Shown: positions 6,823 to 13,509 of the stretch, in pieces
Numbering within the stretch: the stretch's first letter is position 1
How the letters are laid out: each line of letters opens with the position of its first letter
NCBI GenBank assembly: GCA_046049665.1
Contig: JBJOQW010000207.1
Location: 1 to 14,295 of the forward strand
Length of the DNA: 14,295 nt
Direction of reading: 5' to 3'
Origin: JAAFHS01 sp046049665
Lineage (GTDB): Bacteria > Pseudomonadota > Alphaproteobacteria > Rhodobacterales > Rhodobacteraceae
Notes under the pieces: model-generated
Seen by the model: only the letters and a program-made list of their open reading frames with translations
Database searches by the model: none
What the model was told of the DNA's origin: nothing
Translations under genes and position numbers: made by a program

Positions 6823-8061
6823 ATGAAGCTGAAAGACCTTGAGATTTTCATTGTGGCCCCACCATTCCCGGGCTGGGGCGGGCGCTACTGGATTTTCCCG
6901 AAGGTCACGACGGATAATGGCATTGTCGGCTATGGCGAATGCTATGCCAGCACGGTTGGCCCCAAGGCGATGGTGGCGGTGATCGAAGACGTTTTCGAAC
7001 GCCACATGCAGGGTGAAAACCCTGAAAACATCGAACTGATGTTCCGCCGCGCCTATTCTGCCGGGTTCACGCAGCGGCCTGATCCCACGGTGATGGGGGC
7101 GTTTTCGGGGCTGGAGATTGCCTGCTGGGATATTATCGGCAAGGCGCGGAATCGCCCGGTTTATGCACTGCTGGGCGGGCGGATGAATGACCGTATCCGC
7201 AGCTATACCTACCTTTACCCCGAACCCGGCAAGGAATCGGCTGAATTCTGGGTGGATGCCGATGCCGCCGCCGAGGCCGCTGCGCGGTTCGTTGGCATGG
7301 GCTTTACTGCTGTCAAGTTTGATCCGGCAGGGCCTTATACCATCCGTGGCGGGCATGAACCGGCAATGAGTGACATCACGCGGTCAGTCGAATTCTGCCG
7401 CAAAATCCGCGAGGCCGTGGGTGACCGTGCAGACCTGTTGTTCGGCACGCATGGCCAGTTCACCACACCCGGCGCCATCCGCATGGGCCGCGAGCTGGAG
7501 CCTTATAACCCGTTGTGGTACGAAGAACCCATCCCGCCGGACAACCTGCTGGAATTTGCCGAGGTGGCGCGGCACGTGCGCGTGCCCTTGGCCACGGGAG
7601 AGCGTCTGACGACAAAGGCCGAATTCGGCACGCTTTTGCGCGCAGGTGGCGTGAAAATCCTGCAACCGGCCCTTGGCCGTGTGGGGGGCATCTGGGAGGC
7701 GAAGAAGATTGCGGCGATGGCCGAAATCTTTAACGCCGAAATGGCCCCGCATCTGTATGCAGGCCCGGTGGAATGGGCGGCAAACGTGCATTTCGCGGCC
7801 TCCATCCCGAACCTGCTGATTGCCGAAACCATTGAAACTGGTGGGGCGTTTCACCAGAAGCTGATCCGCAATGCGATACGTTGGGAAGACGGCTATATCA
7901 TTCCGCCCGAAGCCCCGGGATTGGGGATCGACTTTGACGAAGACGTGGCGCGCGCGCATCCGTTTACAGGCACCGGGCTGCATCTGCAGATGCAAGAGGC
8001 GCCGTGTGATTACCGCCATGGCAACAAGTTCGAAGGGGGCGCACCTGCGGCGAAAACCTGA
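6823..8061 (+). CDS. enolase-superfamily enzyme (mandelate racemase/muconate lactonizing-like)
   Basis: 412 residues from the ATG at 6823, which has a CGGAGG ribosome binding site 6 nt upstream; an in-frame TTG at 6802 is less likely. The family abstracts the alpha-proton of a carboxylate, usually to dehydrate sugar acids. The N-terminal capping domain ends near GKARNRPVYALLGG, followed by the barrel. Seen in the barrel: Lys165 in VKFD, WYEEP (E234/E235) and TGERL (E260) as metal-ligand strands, QPALGRVGGIWEAKKIA, and His310 in APHLYAGP. At the strand that normally gives the first metal ligand (Asp, as in DxH) this protein reads FGTHGQ, with Gly208 in the aspartate position and His210 kept. 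It could be a dehydratase of a divergent subgroup or use another ligand. It is the last gene of the operon behind a TetA-like exporter. Confidence 0.85.
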   Translation: MKLKDLEIFIVAPPFPGWGGRYWIFPKVTTDNGIVGYGECYASTVGPKAMVAVIEDVFERHMQGENPENIELMFRRAYSAGFTQRPDPTVMGAFSGLEIACWDIIGKARNRPVYALLGGRMNDRIRSYTYLYPEPGKESAEFWVDADAAAEAAARFVGMGFTAVKFDPAGPYTIRGGHEPAMSDITRSVEFCRKIREAVGDRADLLFGTHGQFTTPGAIRMGRELEPYNPLWYEEPIPPDNLLEFAEVARHVRVPLATGERLTTKAEFGTLLRAGGVKILQPALGRVGGIWEAKKIAAMAEIFNAEMAPHLYAGPVEWAANVHFAASIPNLLIAETIETGGAFHQKLIRNAIRWEDGYIIPPEAPGLGIDFDEDVARAHPFTGTGLHLQMQEAPCDYRHGNKFEGGAPAAKT

Positions 8062-8069
8062 CAGCGCAT

Positions 8070-8085
8070 TCTGTGCCATCACAGA
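8070..8085. other. perfect 6-bp hairpin between convergent genes
   Basis: TCTGTG-CCAT-CACAGA forms a perfect stem between the end of the enolase-family gene and the convergent tRNA gene. No T-run follows on either strand, so it is not a typical intrinsic terminator, but its place fits transcript-end processing or 3'-end protection. Confidence 0.35.
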
Positions 8086-8105
8086 CCGCAGCGCGATCAG
8101 ATCAA

Positions 8106-8182
8106 TGGCGGGCCCAGAAGGAATCGAACCCTCAACCTCGGACTTAGAAGGTCCTTGCTCTATCCAGTTGAGCTATGGGCCC
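8106..8182 (-). tRNA. tRNA-Arg (anticodon TCT)
   Basis: Folded by eye on the minus strand: acceptor GGGCCCA paired with TGGGCCC, D arm GCTC/GAGC, anticodon loop CTTCTAA with anticodon TCT (reads AGA/AGG, arginine), variable loop of 5, T arm GAGGG/CCTTC with loop TTCGATT, discriminator G. The body is 74 nt and the CCA end is encoded (plus-strand TGG at 8106-8108). The outermost anticodon-stem pair is an A-G mismatch; the other four are Watson-Crick. It is convergent with the enolase-family gene and lies about 30 bp downstream of the minus-strand GNAT gene, so it might share its transcript. Confidence 0.95.
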
Positions 8183-8213
8183 GCACCCCGCCCTTTTCGC
8201 CCGAACACGGCCG

Positions 8214-8678
8214 CTAGACAAGCACCTTGGTCATGAAAACGCTGTGCGGATCGGGTTTGTAGCTGCCGAAGGGCCCGCATTCGGCAAAGCCCCCCCGCGC
8301 ATAGAGCTGCCGAGCAGGCACAAAAATCGGCTCGGCACCCGTTTCCAGTGACAGGCGCGTCAGACCGGCCTTGCGTGCCTCAGCCTCCAGATGCTGCAGC
8401 ATTGCCTTGGAAAGCCCCCTGCCCCGCACTTCGCGCAGCATATGCATCGACTTGATCTCGCCATGCACAGCGTCAAGCCGCTTGAACGCGCCCATGCCTA
8501 TCGCCCGGCCATCATCTTCACGCATCACGAAGAAGGCCACTTCCGGCACGGCCAGCGCGCTGGCATCCATCATGTGAATGCTTTCGGGCGGCGTTTCGGC
8601 GTGCATGTCGGCGGTGTGCCGTTCCATCAGCAAGGCGAGGTCCGCCCCAAGCGGGCTTTCGCGCGAAATCAGCGGCAT
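8214..8678 (-). CDS. GNAT-family N-acetyltransferase
   Basis: 154 residues. GNAT enzymes move an acetyl group from acetyl-CoA to an amine on a small molecule or protein. The acetyl-CoA pyrophosphate loop is visible as VRGRGLSKAML, after the central strand EIKSMHML. The order continues with the helix LEAEARKAG, the strand LSLETGAEP and the YARGGFAECGPFGSY segment seen in many GNATs. The length is normal for a single domain. Its ATG (8678-8676) directly abuts the stop of the upstream complex I-type gene (TGAATG), so translation is probably coupled and the two form an operon. The substrate is unknown. Confidence 0.88.
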   Translation of the reverse strand: MPLISRESPLGADLALLMERHTADMHAETPPESIHMMDASALAVPEVAFFVMREDDGRAIGMGAFKRLDAVHGEIKSMHMLREVRGRGLSKAMLQHLEAEARKAGLTRLSLETGAEPIFVPARQLYARGGFAECGPFGSYKPDPHSVFMTKVLV

Positions 8679-8990
8679 TCAGTGCGTCCACGCGCCTTTG
8701 CGGTCGGTCGCGAAATTCTCGCCATAGCCGCGTGGGCGGATGTTGGCCTTGCGCGCCTTTGGCAGCGTCACATCCGCCTCGATCCCTTTTTCTGCCGCAT
8801 AGGCCTGCGCTGCCTCGAGCGTGTCAAACCGCAGTTTGACCTGGCTTTGCGTATCGTCCGATGATGTCCAGCCCATCAGCGGATCAACGGCCCGGGCCGA
8901 TGCCGGCGCAAACTCCAGCACCCAGACCTTGGTCTTGCCAGTTCCTGATTGCATAGCCGTCTTCGCGGGTTGATAGATGCGGGCGCGCAT
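8679..8990 (-). CDS. ETC complex I subunit, NDUFS4-like (18-kDa accessory type)
   Basis: 103 residues. The segment PLMGWTSSDDTQSQVKLRFDTLEAAQAYAAEKGI is the hallmark of the NDUFS4 (AQDQ/18-kDa) accessory subunit of NADH:ubiquinone oxidoreductase, and the RPRGYGENFATDRKGAWTH tail also fits. In alphaproteobacteria this subunit is encoded apart from the nuo operon, as here. It would act on the matrix-like (cytoplasmic) arm of complex I near the N-module. The start at 8990 is preferred because AGGAG lies 6 nt upstream; the frame is open further back to 9044 without homology. It begins at the divergent intergenic region shared with uvrB and is followed without a gap by the GNAT gene. Confidence 0.88.
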   Translation of the reverse strand: MRARIYQPAKTAMQSGTGKTKVWVLEFAPASARAVDPLMGWTSSDDTQSQVKLRFDTLEAAQAYAAEKGIEADVTLPKARKANIRPRGYGENFATDRKGAWTH

Positions 8991-9050
8991 GGATGCTCCT
9001 GTAACGTCTGCCCCGTTCATCCCAAAATTGGCGGCGACGTGCAAGCGTGA

Positions 9051-9066
9051 CCTTTTCGCAAAAAGG
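9051..9066. repeat. palindrome CCTTTT-CGCA-AAAAGG
   Basis: A perfect 6-bp inverted repeat with a 4-nt spacer, about 60 bp upstream of the NDUFS4-like start and 230 bp upstream of uvrB. It could be an operator or a stem-loop in the leader; no regulator is suggested by the sequence. Confidence 0.5.
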
Positions 9067-9258
9067 CTGTCGGCTGGCGCTGCGTGAGGGAGGTTTCACG
9101 GGGAGGATCGCACCAACCGACAGGGAGACTTACTGCTTGCCCGATTATTATGCAGCAAAACGCCCCACAACTCTACCTACGGATGAAAGATTGCCGTTCC
9201 TGTTGCCATTCGCGCAACAGTCTGCACCTTGGCCCTGCGCAACTCGGCCCTTGAACCA

Positions 9259-9273
9259 GAACAAAAACGGATC
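9259..9273. promoter_or_regulatory. possible LexA (SOS) box upstream of uvrB, one mismatch
   Basis: The alphaproteobacterial SOS box is GTTC-N7-GTTC. Read on the minus strand, this site is GATC-N7-GTTC, seven of eight fixed bases, ending 25 bp before the uvrB ATG. Position suits a repressor site, but a one-mismatch hit in 300 bp can arise by chance. Confidence 0.3.
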
Positions 9274-9298
9274 AAATTAGGCGGTGAAGGGAATCGCC

Positions 9299-11479
9299 AT
9301 GCCCCACAACAACACCAATGCCATTGCCGAACGCCCAGAAGTGCTGACCCGCCCGAAACTGGAAGGCGGCCAGCGGTTCAAGCTGAGCACGCCGTTCCAG
9401 CCAGCTGGCGACCAACCCACCGCCATTGCCGAACTGGTGCGCGGCGTGGAGGCGGGTGAGCGTGATCAGGTGCTGCTGGGGGCCACGGGCACCGGCAAGA
9501 CCTTTACCATGGCCAAGATCATTGAGGCCACGCAGCGCCCGGCCATCATCCTTGCGCCCAACAAAACCCTGGCTGCGCAATTGTATGGCGAATTCAAAGG
9601 CTTCTTCCCCGACAACGCGGTGGAATATTTCGTTTCCTACTACGATTATTACCAACCCGAGGCCTATGTAGCGCGTTCGGATACCTATATTGAAAAAGAG
9701 TCTCAGATTAATGAACAGATCGACCGGATGCGCCATTCGGCCACCCGCGCGCTGCTGGAACGCGATGATGTGATCATCATTGCCTCGGTCAGTTGCATCT
9801 ATGGTATCGGGTCGGTGGAAACCTATTCGGCCATGACGCAGGACCTGATGGTCGGGCAGAACTACAACCAGCGGCAGGTGATTGCGGAACTGGTGTCACA
9901 GCAATACCGGCGCAACGATCAGGCCTTTCAACGCGGGTCTTTCCGGGTGCGGGGTGACAGCCTTGAGGTCTGGCCAGCCCACCTTGATGACCGGGCCTGG
10001 CGGTTCAGCTTCTTTGGTGAGGAGCTTGAAAGCATTATCGAATTTGATCCGCTAACCGGGTCAAAGACCGACAGTTTCAAGCAAATCCGCATCTATGCCA
10101 ACAGCCACTATGTGACGCCGCGCCCGACGATGCAGCAGGCGATCATCGGCATCAAAAAGGAATTGCGCCAGACGCTGGACCTGATGGTTTCGCAGGGTAA
10201 GTTGCTGGAGGCGCAGCGGTTGGAACAGCGCACGAGTTTCGATCTGGAAATGCTGGAGGCGACGGGCCTTTGCAACGGGATCGAGAATTACTCGCGCTAT
10301 CTGACGGGCCGCGCGCCCGGCGAACCGCCACCGACACTGTTCGAATTCATTCCCGACAATGCCATTGTTTTTGCAGATGAATCCCATGTGTCCGTGCCGC
10401 AGATTGGCGGGATGTACAAAGGCGACTATCGGCGCAAGTTCACGCTGGCCGAACACGGGTTCCGCCTGCCGTCTTGCATGGATAACCGCCCGCTCAAGTT
10501 TGAAGAATGGGATGCGATGCGCCCGCAATCGGTGTTCGTGTCGGCCACGCCCGCGGCGTGGGAGCTGGAACAATCGGGCGGCGTCTTTGCCGAACAGGTG
10601 ATCCGCCCCACAGGCCTGCTGGACCCGATTGTGGAAATCCGGCCGGTTGAGATGCAGGTGGATGACCTTCTTGATGAAATCCGCCGCGTGGCGCTGCAGG
10701 GCCTGCGCGTGCTGGTGACAGTGCTGACCAAACGCATGGCCGAGGATCTGACCGAGTATTTCCACGAACAGGGCATCCGCATCCGCTATATGCACAGTGA
10801 CATCGACACGCTGGAACGTATTGAAATCCTGCGGGATTTGCGGCTGGGGGCGTTTGATGTGCTGGTGGGGATCAACCTTCTGCGCGAAGGTCTGGACATT
10901 CCGGAATGCGGCTTGGTGGCCATTCTGGACGCTGACAAAGAAGGCTTCCTGCGGTCTGAAACCTCGCTCATCCAGACGATTGGCCGTGCCGCGCGCAATG
11001 CCGATGGCAGGGTGATCATGTATGCCGACCGGATTACGGGGTCGATGGAACGCGCCTTGGGCGAAACCAACCGCCGGCGCGAAAAGCAGATCGCCTATAA
11101 CCTGAAGCACGGGATCACGCCGGAAACGGTGAAAAAGAACGTGGAAGACGTGCTTGCGGGCCTGTGGAAGGGCGACACGGACATGGCGCGCGTCACGGCC
11201 AAGGTGGACAAGCCGATGGTCGGCAACAACCTGGCCGAACATCTGAACGCCCTTCGTCTGGCCATGCGCAAGGCCGCCGAAAACCTGGAGTTCGAAGAGG
11301 CCGCGCGCCTGCGCGATGAGGTCAAGCGGCTGGAAGCGGTTGAACTGGCTGTGTCCGATGATCCAATGGCGCGTCAGTCGGCGGTGGAGGAAGCGGTCGT
11401 GGATGCGCAAAAAATGGGCGGGCGGTCCACGGCGGGGCGCGCGGGCATGCGCGGTGGCAAGGCGAGAAAGCGGAGCTAA
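9299..11479 (+). CDS. uvrB: UvrABC excinuclease subunit B
   Basis: 726 residues. UvrB receives damaged DNA from UvrA, verifies the lesion with its beta-hairpin, and recruits UvrC for dual incision in nucleotide excision repair. Seen: Walker A GATGTGKT (61-68), the tyrosine-rich damage-probing hairpin YYDYYQPEAY (114-123), DESH box (360-363), helicase motif VI QTIGRAARN (559-567), and the UVR domain around 653-688 (NLEFEEAARLRDEVKRLE) that contacts UvrC. Compared with the 673-residue E. coli protein it has an N-terminal extension of about 22 residues and a basic glycine-rich tail after the UVR domain, ending KARKRS. The ATG at 9299 is chosen because AAGGGA lies 6 nt upstream; an in-frame GTG at 9284 overlaps that site. 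A possible SOS box lies just upstream. Confidence 0.98.
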   Translation: MPHNNTNAIAERPEVLTRPKLEGGQRFKLSTPFQPAGDQPTAIAELVRGVEAGERDQVLLGATGTGKTFTMAKIIEATQRPAIILAPNKTLAAQLYGEFKGFFPDNAVEYFVSYYDYYQPEAYVARSDTYIEKESQINEQIDRMRHSATRALLERDDVIIIASVSCIYGIGSVETYSAMTQDLMVGQNYNQRQVIAELVSQQYRRNDQAFQRGSFRVRGDSLEVWPAHLDDRAWRFSFFGEELESIIEFDPLTGSKTDSFKQIRIYANSHYVTPRPTMQQAIIGIKKELRQTLDLMVSQGKLLEAQRLEQRTSFDLEMLEATGLCNGIENYSRYLTGRAPGEPPPTLFEFIPDNAIVFADESHVSVPQIGGMYKGDYRRKFTLAEHGFRLPSCMDNRPLKFEEWDAMRPQSVFVSATPAAWELEQSGGVFAEQVIRPTGLLDPIVEIRPVEMQVDDLLDEIRRVALQGLRVLVTVLTKRMAEDLTEYFHEQGIRIRYMHSDIDTLERIEILRDLRLGAFDVLVGINLLREGLDIPECGLVAILDADKEGFLRSETSLIQTIGRAARNADGRVIMYADRITGSMERALGETNRRREKQIAYNLKHGITPETVKKNVEDVLAGLWKGDTDMARVTAKVDKPMVGNNLAEHLNALRLAMRKAAENLEFEEAARLRDEVKRLEAVELAVSDDPMARQSAVEEAVVDAQKMGGRSTAGRAGMRGGKARKRS

Positions 11480-11546
11480 CGGGATTGTCATTTCTCTTGC
11501 CAGCGCTTGGCAGTAGGGTTGGCGCTCTGGATTGATGGGGATGATC

Positions 11547-12326
11547 ATGCGGGTATTTGCAGTGCTTTTGGGTTTTTTGGTATTTTCCTCTGCGGCACAT
11601 GCCTGCAGCAGGGATAGTGATTGCGAAATTCCACTGGGAACGTATCGCATTGTCACACCAGAAGGCGTTAACGGGCCGGTCGGTGCCATCGTGTTTGCCC
11701 ACGGCTATCGCGGAACGGCGGCGGGTGCGATGAAGAACGAAGGCCTGATCCGCATGGCCACGGATCGCGGCATGGCCTTTATTGCACTGGATGCCTTGGG
11801 CGGGGACTGGGCACTGCCGAATGCGCCGGGTGACTCAATCGAAGAACGCGATGAGATGGCCTATCTTGATGCGGTCATGGCCGACGCGGCGCGCTTTGGC
11901 ATTGATCCGCAACGCTCTGTGATTACAGGGTTTTCAGCGGGTGGCATGTTCGTCTGGAACGCCATTTGTGACCGGGGCGATGCCTATGGCGGCTATATTC
12001 CCTATTCGGGCACGTTCTGGCAGGGGCCGCCTGCCACCTGTGCGGCGGGTGCGCCCAATATCGTGCATGTGCATGGCGATGCGGATGAGACCGTTCCGCT
12101 GGAGGGCCGGGCGATTGGCGAAACACGGCAGGGATCGGTGCCCGAGACGCTGGCGATGTACCGGGCGGACAAGGGGTTTGTGGGGGCGGAGGGGTTGGAG
12201 ACGGCGGACATGAGTTGTGAACGGGCGGTAAGTGATGGGAAACACTTGGATTTCTGTGTGTTTCCGGGCAAGCATTCGTTTACCGCCGAACGTCTGGCTG
12301 CCGCATATGAGCTGTTGATGCAATGA
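11547..12326 (+). CDS. secreted alpha/beta hydrolase, polyhydroxybutyrate depolymerase-like esterase
   Basis: 259 residues from the ATG at 11547, which has GGGG 6 nt upstream; ATGs at 11535 and 11541 would add two to four residues. The N-terminus MRVFAVLLGFLVFSSAAHAC is a signal peptide with likely cleavage after AHA, so the enzyme is periplasmic or secreted. The mature part has the LpqC/PHB-depolymerase/feruloyl-esterase layout: FAHGYRG oxyanion region, nucleophile Ser130 in GFSAGG, an acidic residue Asp178 or Asp180 in HGDADETVP, and His243 in GKHSF. Cysteines at CSRDSDC and further pairs (AICDRG, ATCAAG, SCER, FCVF) could form disulfides, as expected outside the cytoplasm. The natural ester is unknown. 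It overlaps the next small membrane-protein gene by ATGA. Confidence 0.82.
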   Translation: MRVFAVLLGFLVFSSAAHACSRDSDCEIPLGTYRIVTPEGVNGPVGAIVFAHGYRGTAAGAMKNEGLIRMATDRGMAFIALDALGGDWALPNAPGDSIEERDEMAYLDAVMADAARFGIDPQRSVITGFSAGGMFVWNAICDRGDAYGGYIPYSGTFWQGPPATCAAGAPNIVHVHGDADETVPLEGRAIGETRQGSVPETLAMYRADKGFVGAEGLETADMSCERAVSDGKHLDFCVFPGKHSFTAERLAAAYELLMQ

Positions 12327-12520
12327 AGATACTTGATGCCGACCACCCCTTTTTCGCGCCTGTCTGGCGGCGGTGGGCGACTGTGTTGTTTGCGGGGTTC
12401 TGGGGGGTGTTGGAGCTGTTGTGGGGCAACCCGGGCTGGGCGGTGCTGTTTGGGGCGGCTTCGGCCTATTCGTTTTATGTGCTGATCTATCAGGGGCCTA
12501 GCAGCGGACCGACCCCCTGA
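12323..12520 (+). CDS. small two-helix membrane protein, function unknown
   Basis: 65 residues. The start overlaps the esterase stop as ATGA, so it is translated from the same message. The N-terminus DADHPFFAPVWRRW is followed by two hydrophobic spans at about 17-35 and 40-57, linked by a short GNPGW turn, with a Gly/Pro/Ser tail. It resembles short alphaproteobacterial proteins of the 'HPF..P.WRR' kind, sometimes annotated DUF3329; I recall this rather than having checked it. Its last 23 bp overlap, tail to tail, the end of the minus-strand lipoprotein gene. Function unknown. Confidence 0.75.
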   Translation: MKILDADHPFFAPVWRRWATVLFAGFWGVLELLWGNPGWAVLFGAASAYSFYVLIYQGPSSGPTP

Positions 12521-12785
12521 TTTCACCAGAGTCGCCCACCACGGAATTTTCATTGAGTTTACAACCCGTTACCTCGGGCACCAGTGCCAACATGGTCGCC
12601 CTGATGCCTGCATGTTCGCCCCGTGTGGCATAGCCGAGGCGGATCACTTCGACCGCGTTATCCTTCAGAAACACCACATATTGGCGGCCATCGCGCGTTG
12701 CTTCGAACCGTTCCGCCCCGAACATCGCGGGCGTGGGCTGTGCGCCGCAAGCTGCGAGGAATATCAAGGGGATAAGGCGTTTCAT
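12498..12785 (-). CDS. small lipoprotein, function unknown
   Basis: 95 residues. MKRLIPLIFLAACG is a lipoprotein signal peptide with the lipobox LAAC, so Cys13 should be lipidated and the protein anchored to a membrane in the periplasm. The mature part reads RFEATRDGRQYVVFLKDNAVEVIRLG, a likely beta-rich stretch, then ATMLALVPEVTGCKLNENS and a C-terminal GSVRC. The two conserved-looking cysteines (VTGC and the terminal VRC) could pair. No known family can be named with confidence. The 3' end overlaps the small membrane-protein gene by 23 bp on the opposite strand, and the 5' end faces a CtrA-type box 25 bp upstream. Confidence 0.8.
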   Translation of the reverse strand: MKRLIPLIFLAACGAQPTPAMFGAERFEATRDGRQYVVFLKDNAVEVIRLGYATRGEHAGIRATMLALVPEVTGCKLNENSVVGDSGEIRGSVRC

Positions 12786-12809
12786 TCATGTAGTATGGGG
12801 GAGACTTGG

Positions 12810-12825
12810 TTAACCGGGGGTTAAC
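12810..12825. promoter_or_regulatory. full CtrA-type binding site (TTAA-N7-TTAAC)
   Basis: TTAA at 12810-12813, seven bases, then TTAAC at 12821-12825 match exactly the consensus of the alphaproteobacterial cell-cycle/motility regulator CtrA. The site lies 25 bp upstream of the minus-strand lipoprotein start and 113 bp upstream of the divergent BrnA-like gene. A half-site TTAACCC is at 12888-12894. In this otherwise GC-rich DNA the AT-rich motif stands out. Confidence 0.6.
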
Positions 12826-12937
12826 ATCTTCATCCCGTCTCCTTCCCGTCTTCCTTTCGTCTCTACGCGCGCTGCCCCTACGCAAGGTTAACCCATTGCC
12901 CCGATCCTGCCCGCACGAGGCCGCAACGGAGACCGCG

Positions 12938-13420
12938 ATGACCACCCATGCCACCACCCGCACCCGCCACCGCACCTATATGATGGATGTGATGCGCCGC
13001 CTTGAGTGGGACCTGCACAATGCCATTGAGCTGACCGACCGCATCCCCGAAGCCTGGCACGAGATCGCCAGCGCCACGCCCACGCGCAAACGGGTGAAGG
13101 TGAACCTCGGGCTGGATGCCGATGTGGTGCGGTTCTTCAAATCCATGGGCGAAGGATACGGGCCGCGCATCAACCTTGTGCTGCAAAGCTATATGCATGC
13201 GCGGCTGGCGGGCATCATCAAGGGGGCCGAAACGGTGCCGCATTTCCGGCGGCGCGCCGAGGTGCATGCCGGGGCCAAGCCGCAGTTTGGCGACATGGCG
13301 CTGGATGGGGGGCCAAGGGTGGAGGACGAACCGGAGGTGAAATACAACCAACTGCTGCAACGCCGCGCGGGGCTGGGGCCGGTAGATGAGGCGGAGCGGG
13401 TGTTGCGGGTGCGGTTTTGA
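12938..13420 (+). CDS. BrnA/DUF4415-like ribbon-helix-helix protein (orphan)
   Basis: 160 residues from the ATG at 12938, with GGAGA 5 nt upstream; the frame is open back to 12806 but reads through the CtrA-type box. The centre is the BrnA/DUF4415 pattern: beta-strand RVKVNLGLD (52-60), helix DVVRFFKSMG (62-71), turn GYGPRIN (73-79) and helix LVLQSYMHARLAGII. In BrnA this domain binds DNA and neutralises the BrnT toxin. No BrnT-like gene is beside it. It has a conserved-looking N-terminal part (YMMDVMRRLEWDLHNAI) and an acidic/basic tail beyond the domain, both longer than in classical BrnA. I infer a stand-alone DNA-binding or partner protein, possibly under CtrA control. A GC hairpin repeat follows just after the stop. 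Confidence 0.75.
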   Translation: MTTHATTRTRHRTYMMDVMRRLEWDLHNAIELTDRIPEAWHEIASATPTRKRVKVNLGLDADVVRFFKSMGEGYGPRINLVLQSYMHARLAGIIKGAETVPHFRRRAEVHAGAKPQFGDMALDGGPRVEDEPEVKYNQLLQRRAGLGPVDEAERVLRVRF

Positions 13421-13429
13421 GGGGGGAGC

Positions 13430-13455
13430 CGGGGCAGGCCCCGACCTACGGGGGA
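13430..13455. repeat. palindromic repeat A (stem-loop followed by ACCTACGGGGGA)
   Basis: CGGGG-CAGG-CCCCG (13430-13443) is a 5-bp GC stem, followed by ACCTACGGGGGA. The last ten bases (CTACGGGGGA, 13446-13455) recur exactly at 13980-13989 next to repeat C. It lies just after the BrnA-like gene and before the entericidin gene. No T-run follows, so it looks like a REP-type element rather than an intrinsic terminator. Confidence 0.55.
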
Positions 13456-13509
13456 ACCAAAGGGGGCCGCCGGACGTTGGGGGTGGTAACCCAATCAAAG
13501 GAATACCCG

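Larger units (their letters stand above)
8991..9298. promoter_or_regulatory. divergent intergenic region between complex I-type gene and uvrB
   Basis: 308 bp without a believable gene. It must hold the promoters of both divergent genes, but I could not place a -35/-10 pair with confidence. Visible structure: a CCTTTT-CGCA-AAAAGG palindrome (9051-9066), a locally AT-richer stretch around 9131-9165, and a near-match to an SOS box close to uvrB (9259-9273). A 77-codon plus-strand ORF at 9047-9280 has no recognisable features and is probably spurious. Confidence 0.6.

Noticed and set aside
9047..9280. 77-codon plus-strand ORF before uvrB
   Set aside because: No ribosome binding site, no domain or signal peptide, and it covers the region that must hold the uvrB promoter.
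11498..11512. TGCCA-GCGCT-TGGCA hairpin after uvrB as a terminator
   Set aside because: Only a 5-bp stem and no T-run after it on the plus strand; not supportable as an intrinsic terminator.
10061..11689. 542-codon open frame on the minus strand
   Set aside because: It lies fully across uvrB and its downstream gap; the translation is rich in His, Gln, Arg and Pro with no domain, as expected for a high-GC antisense shadow.
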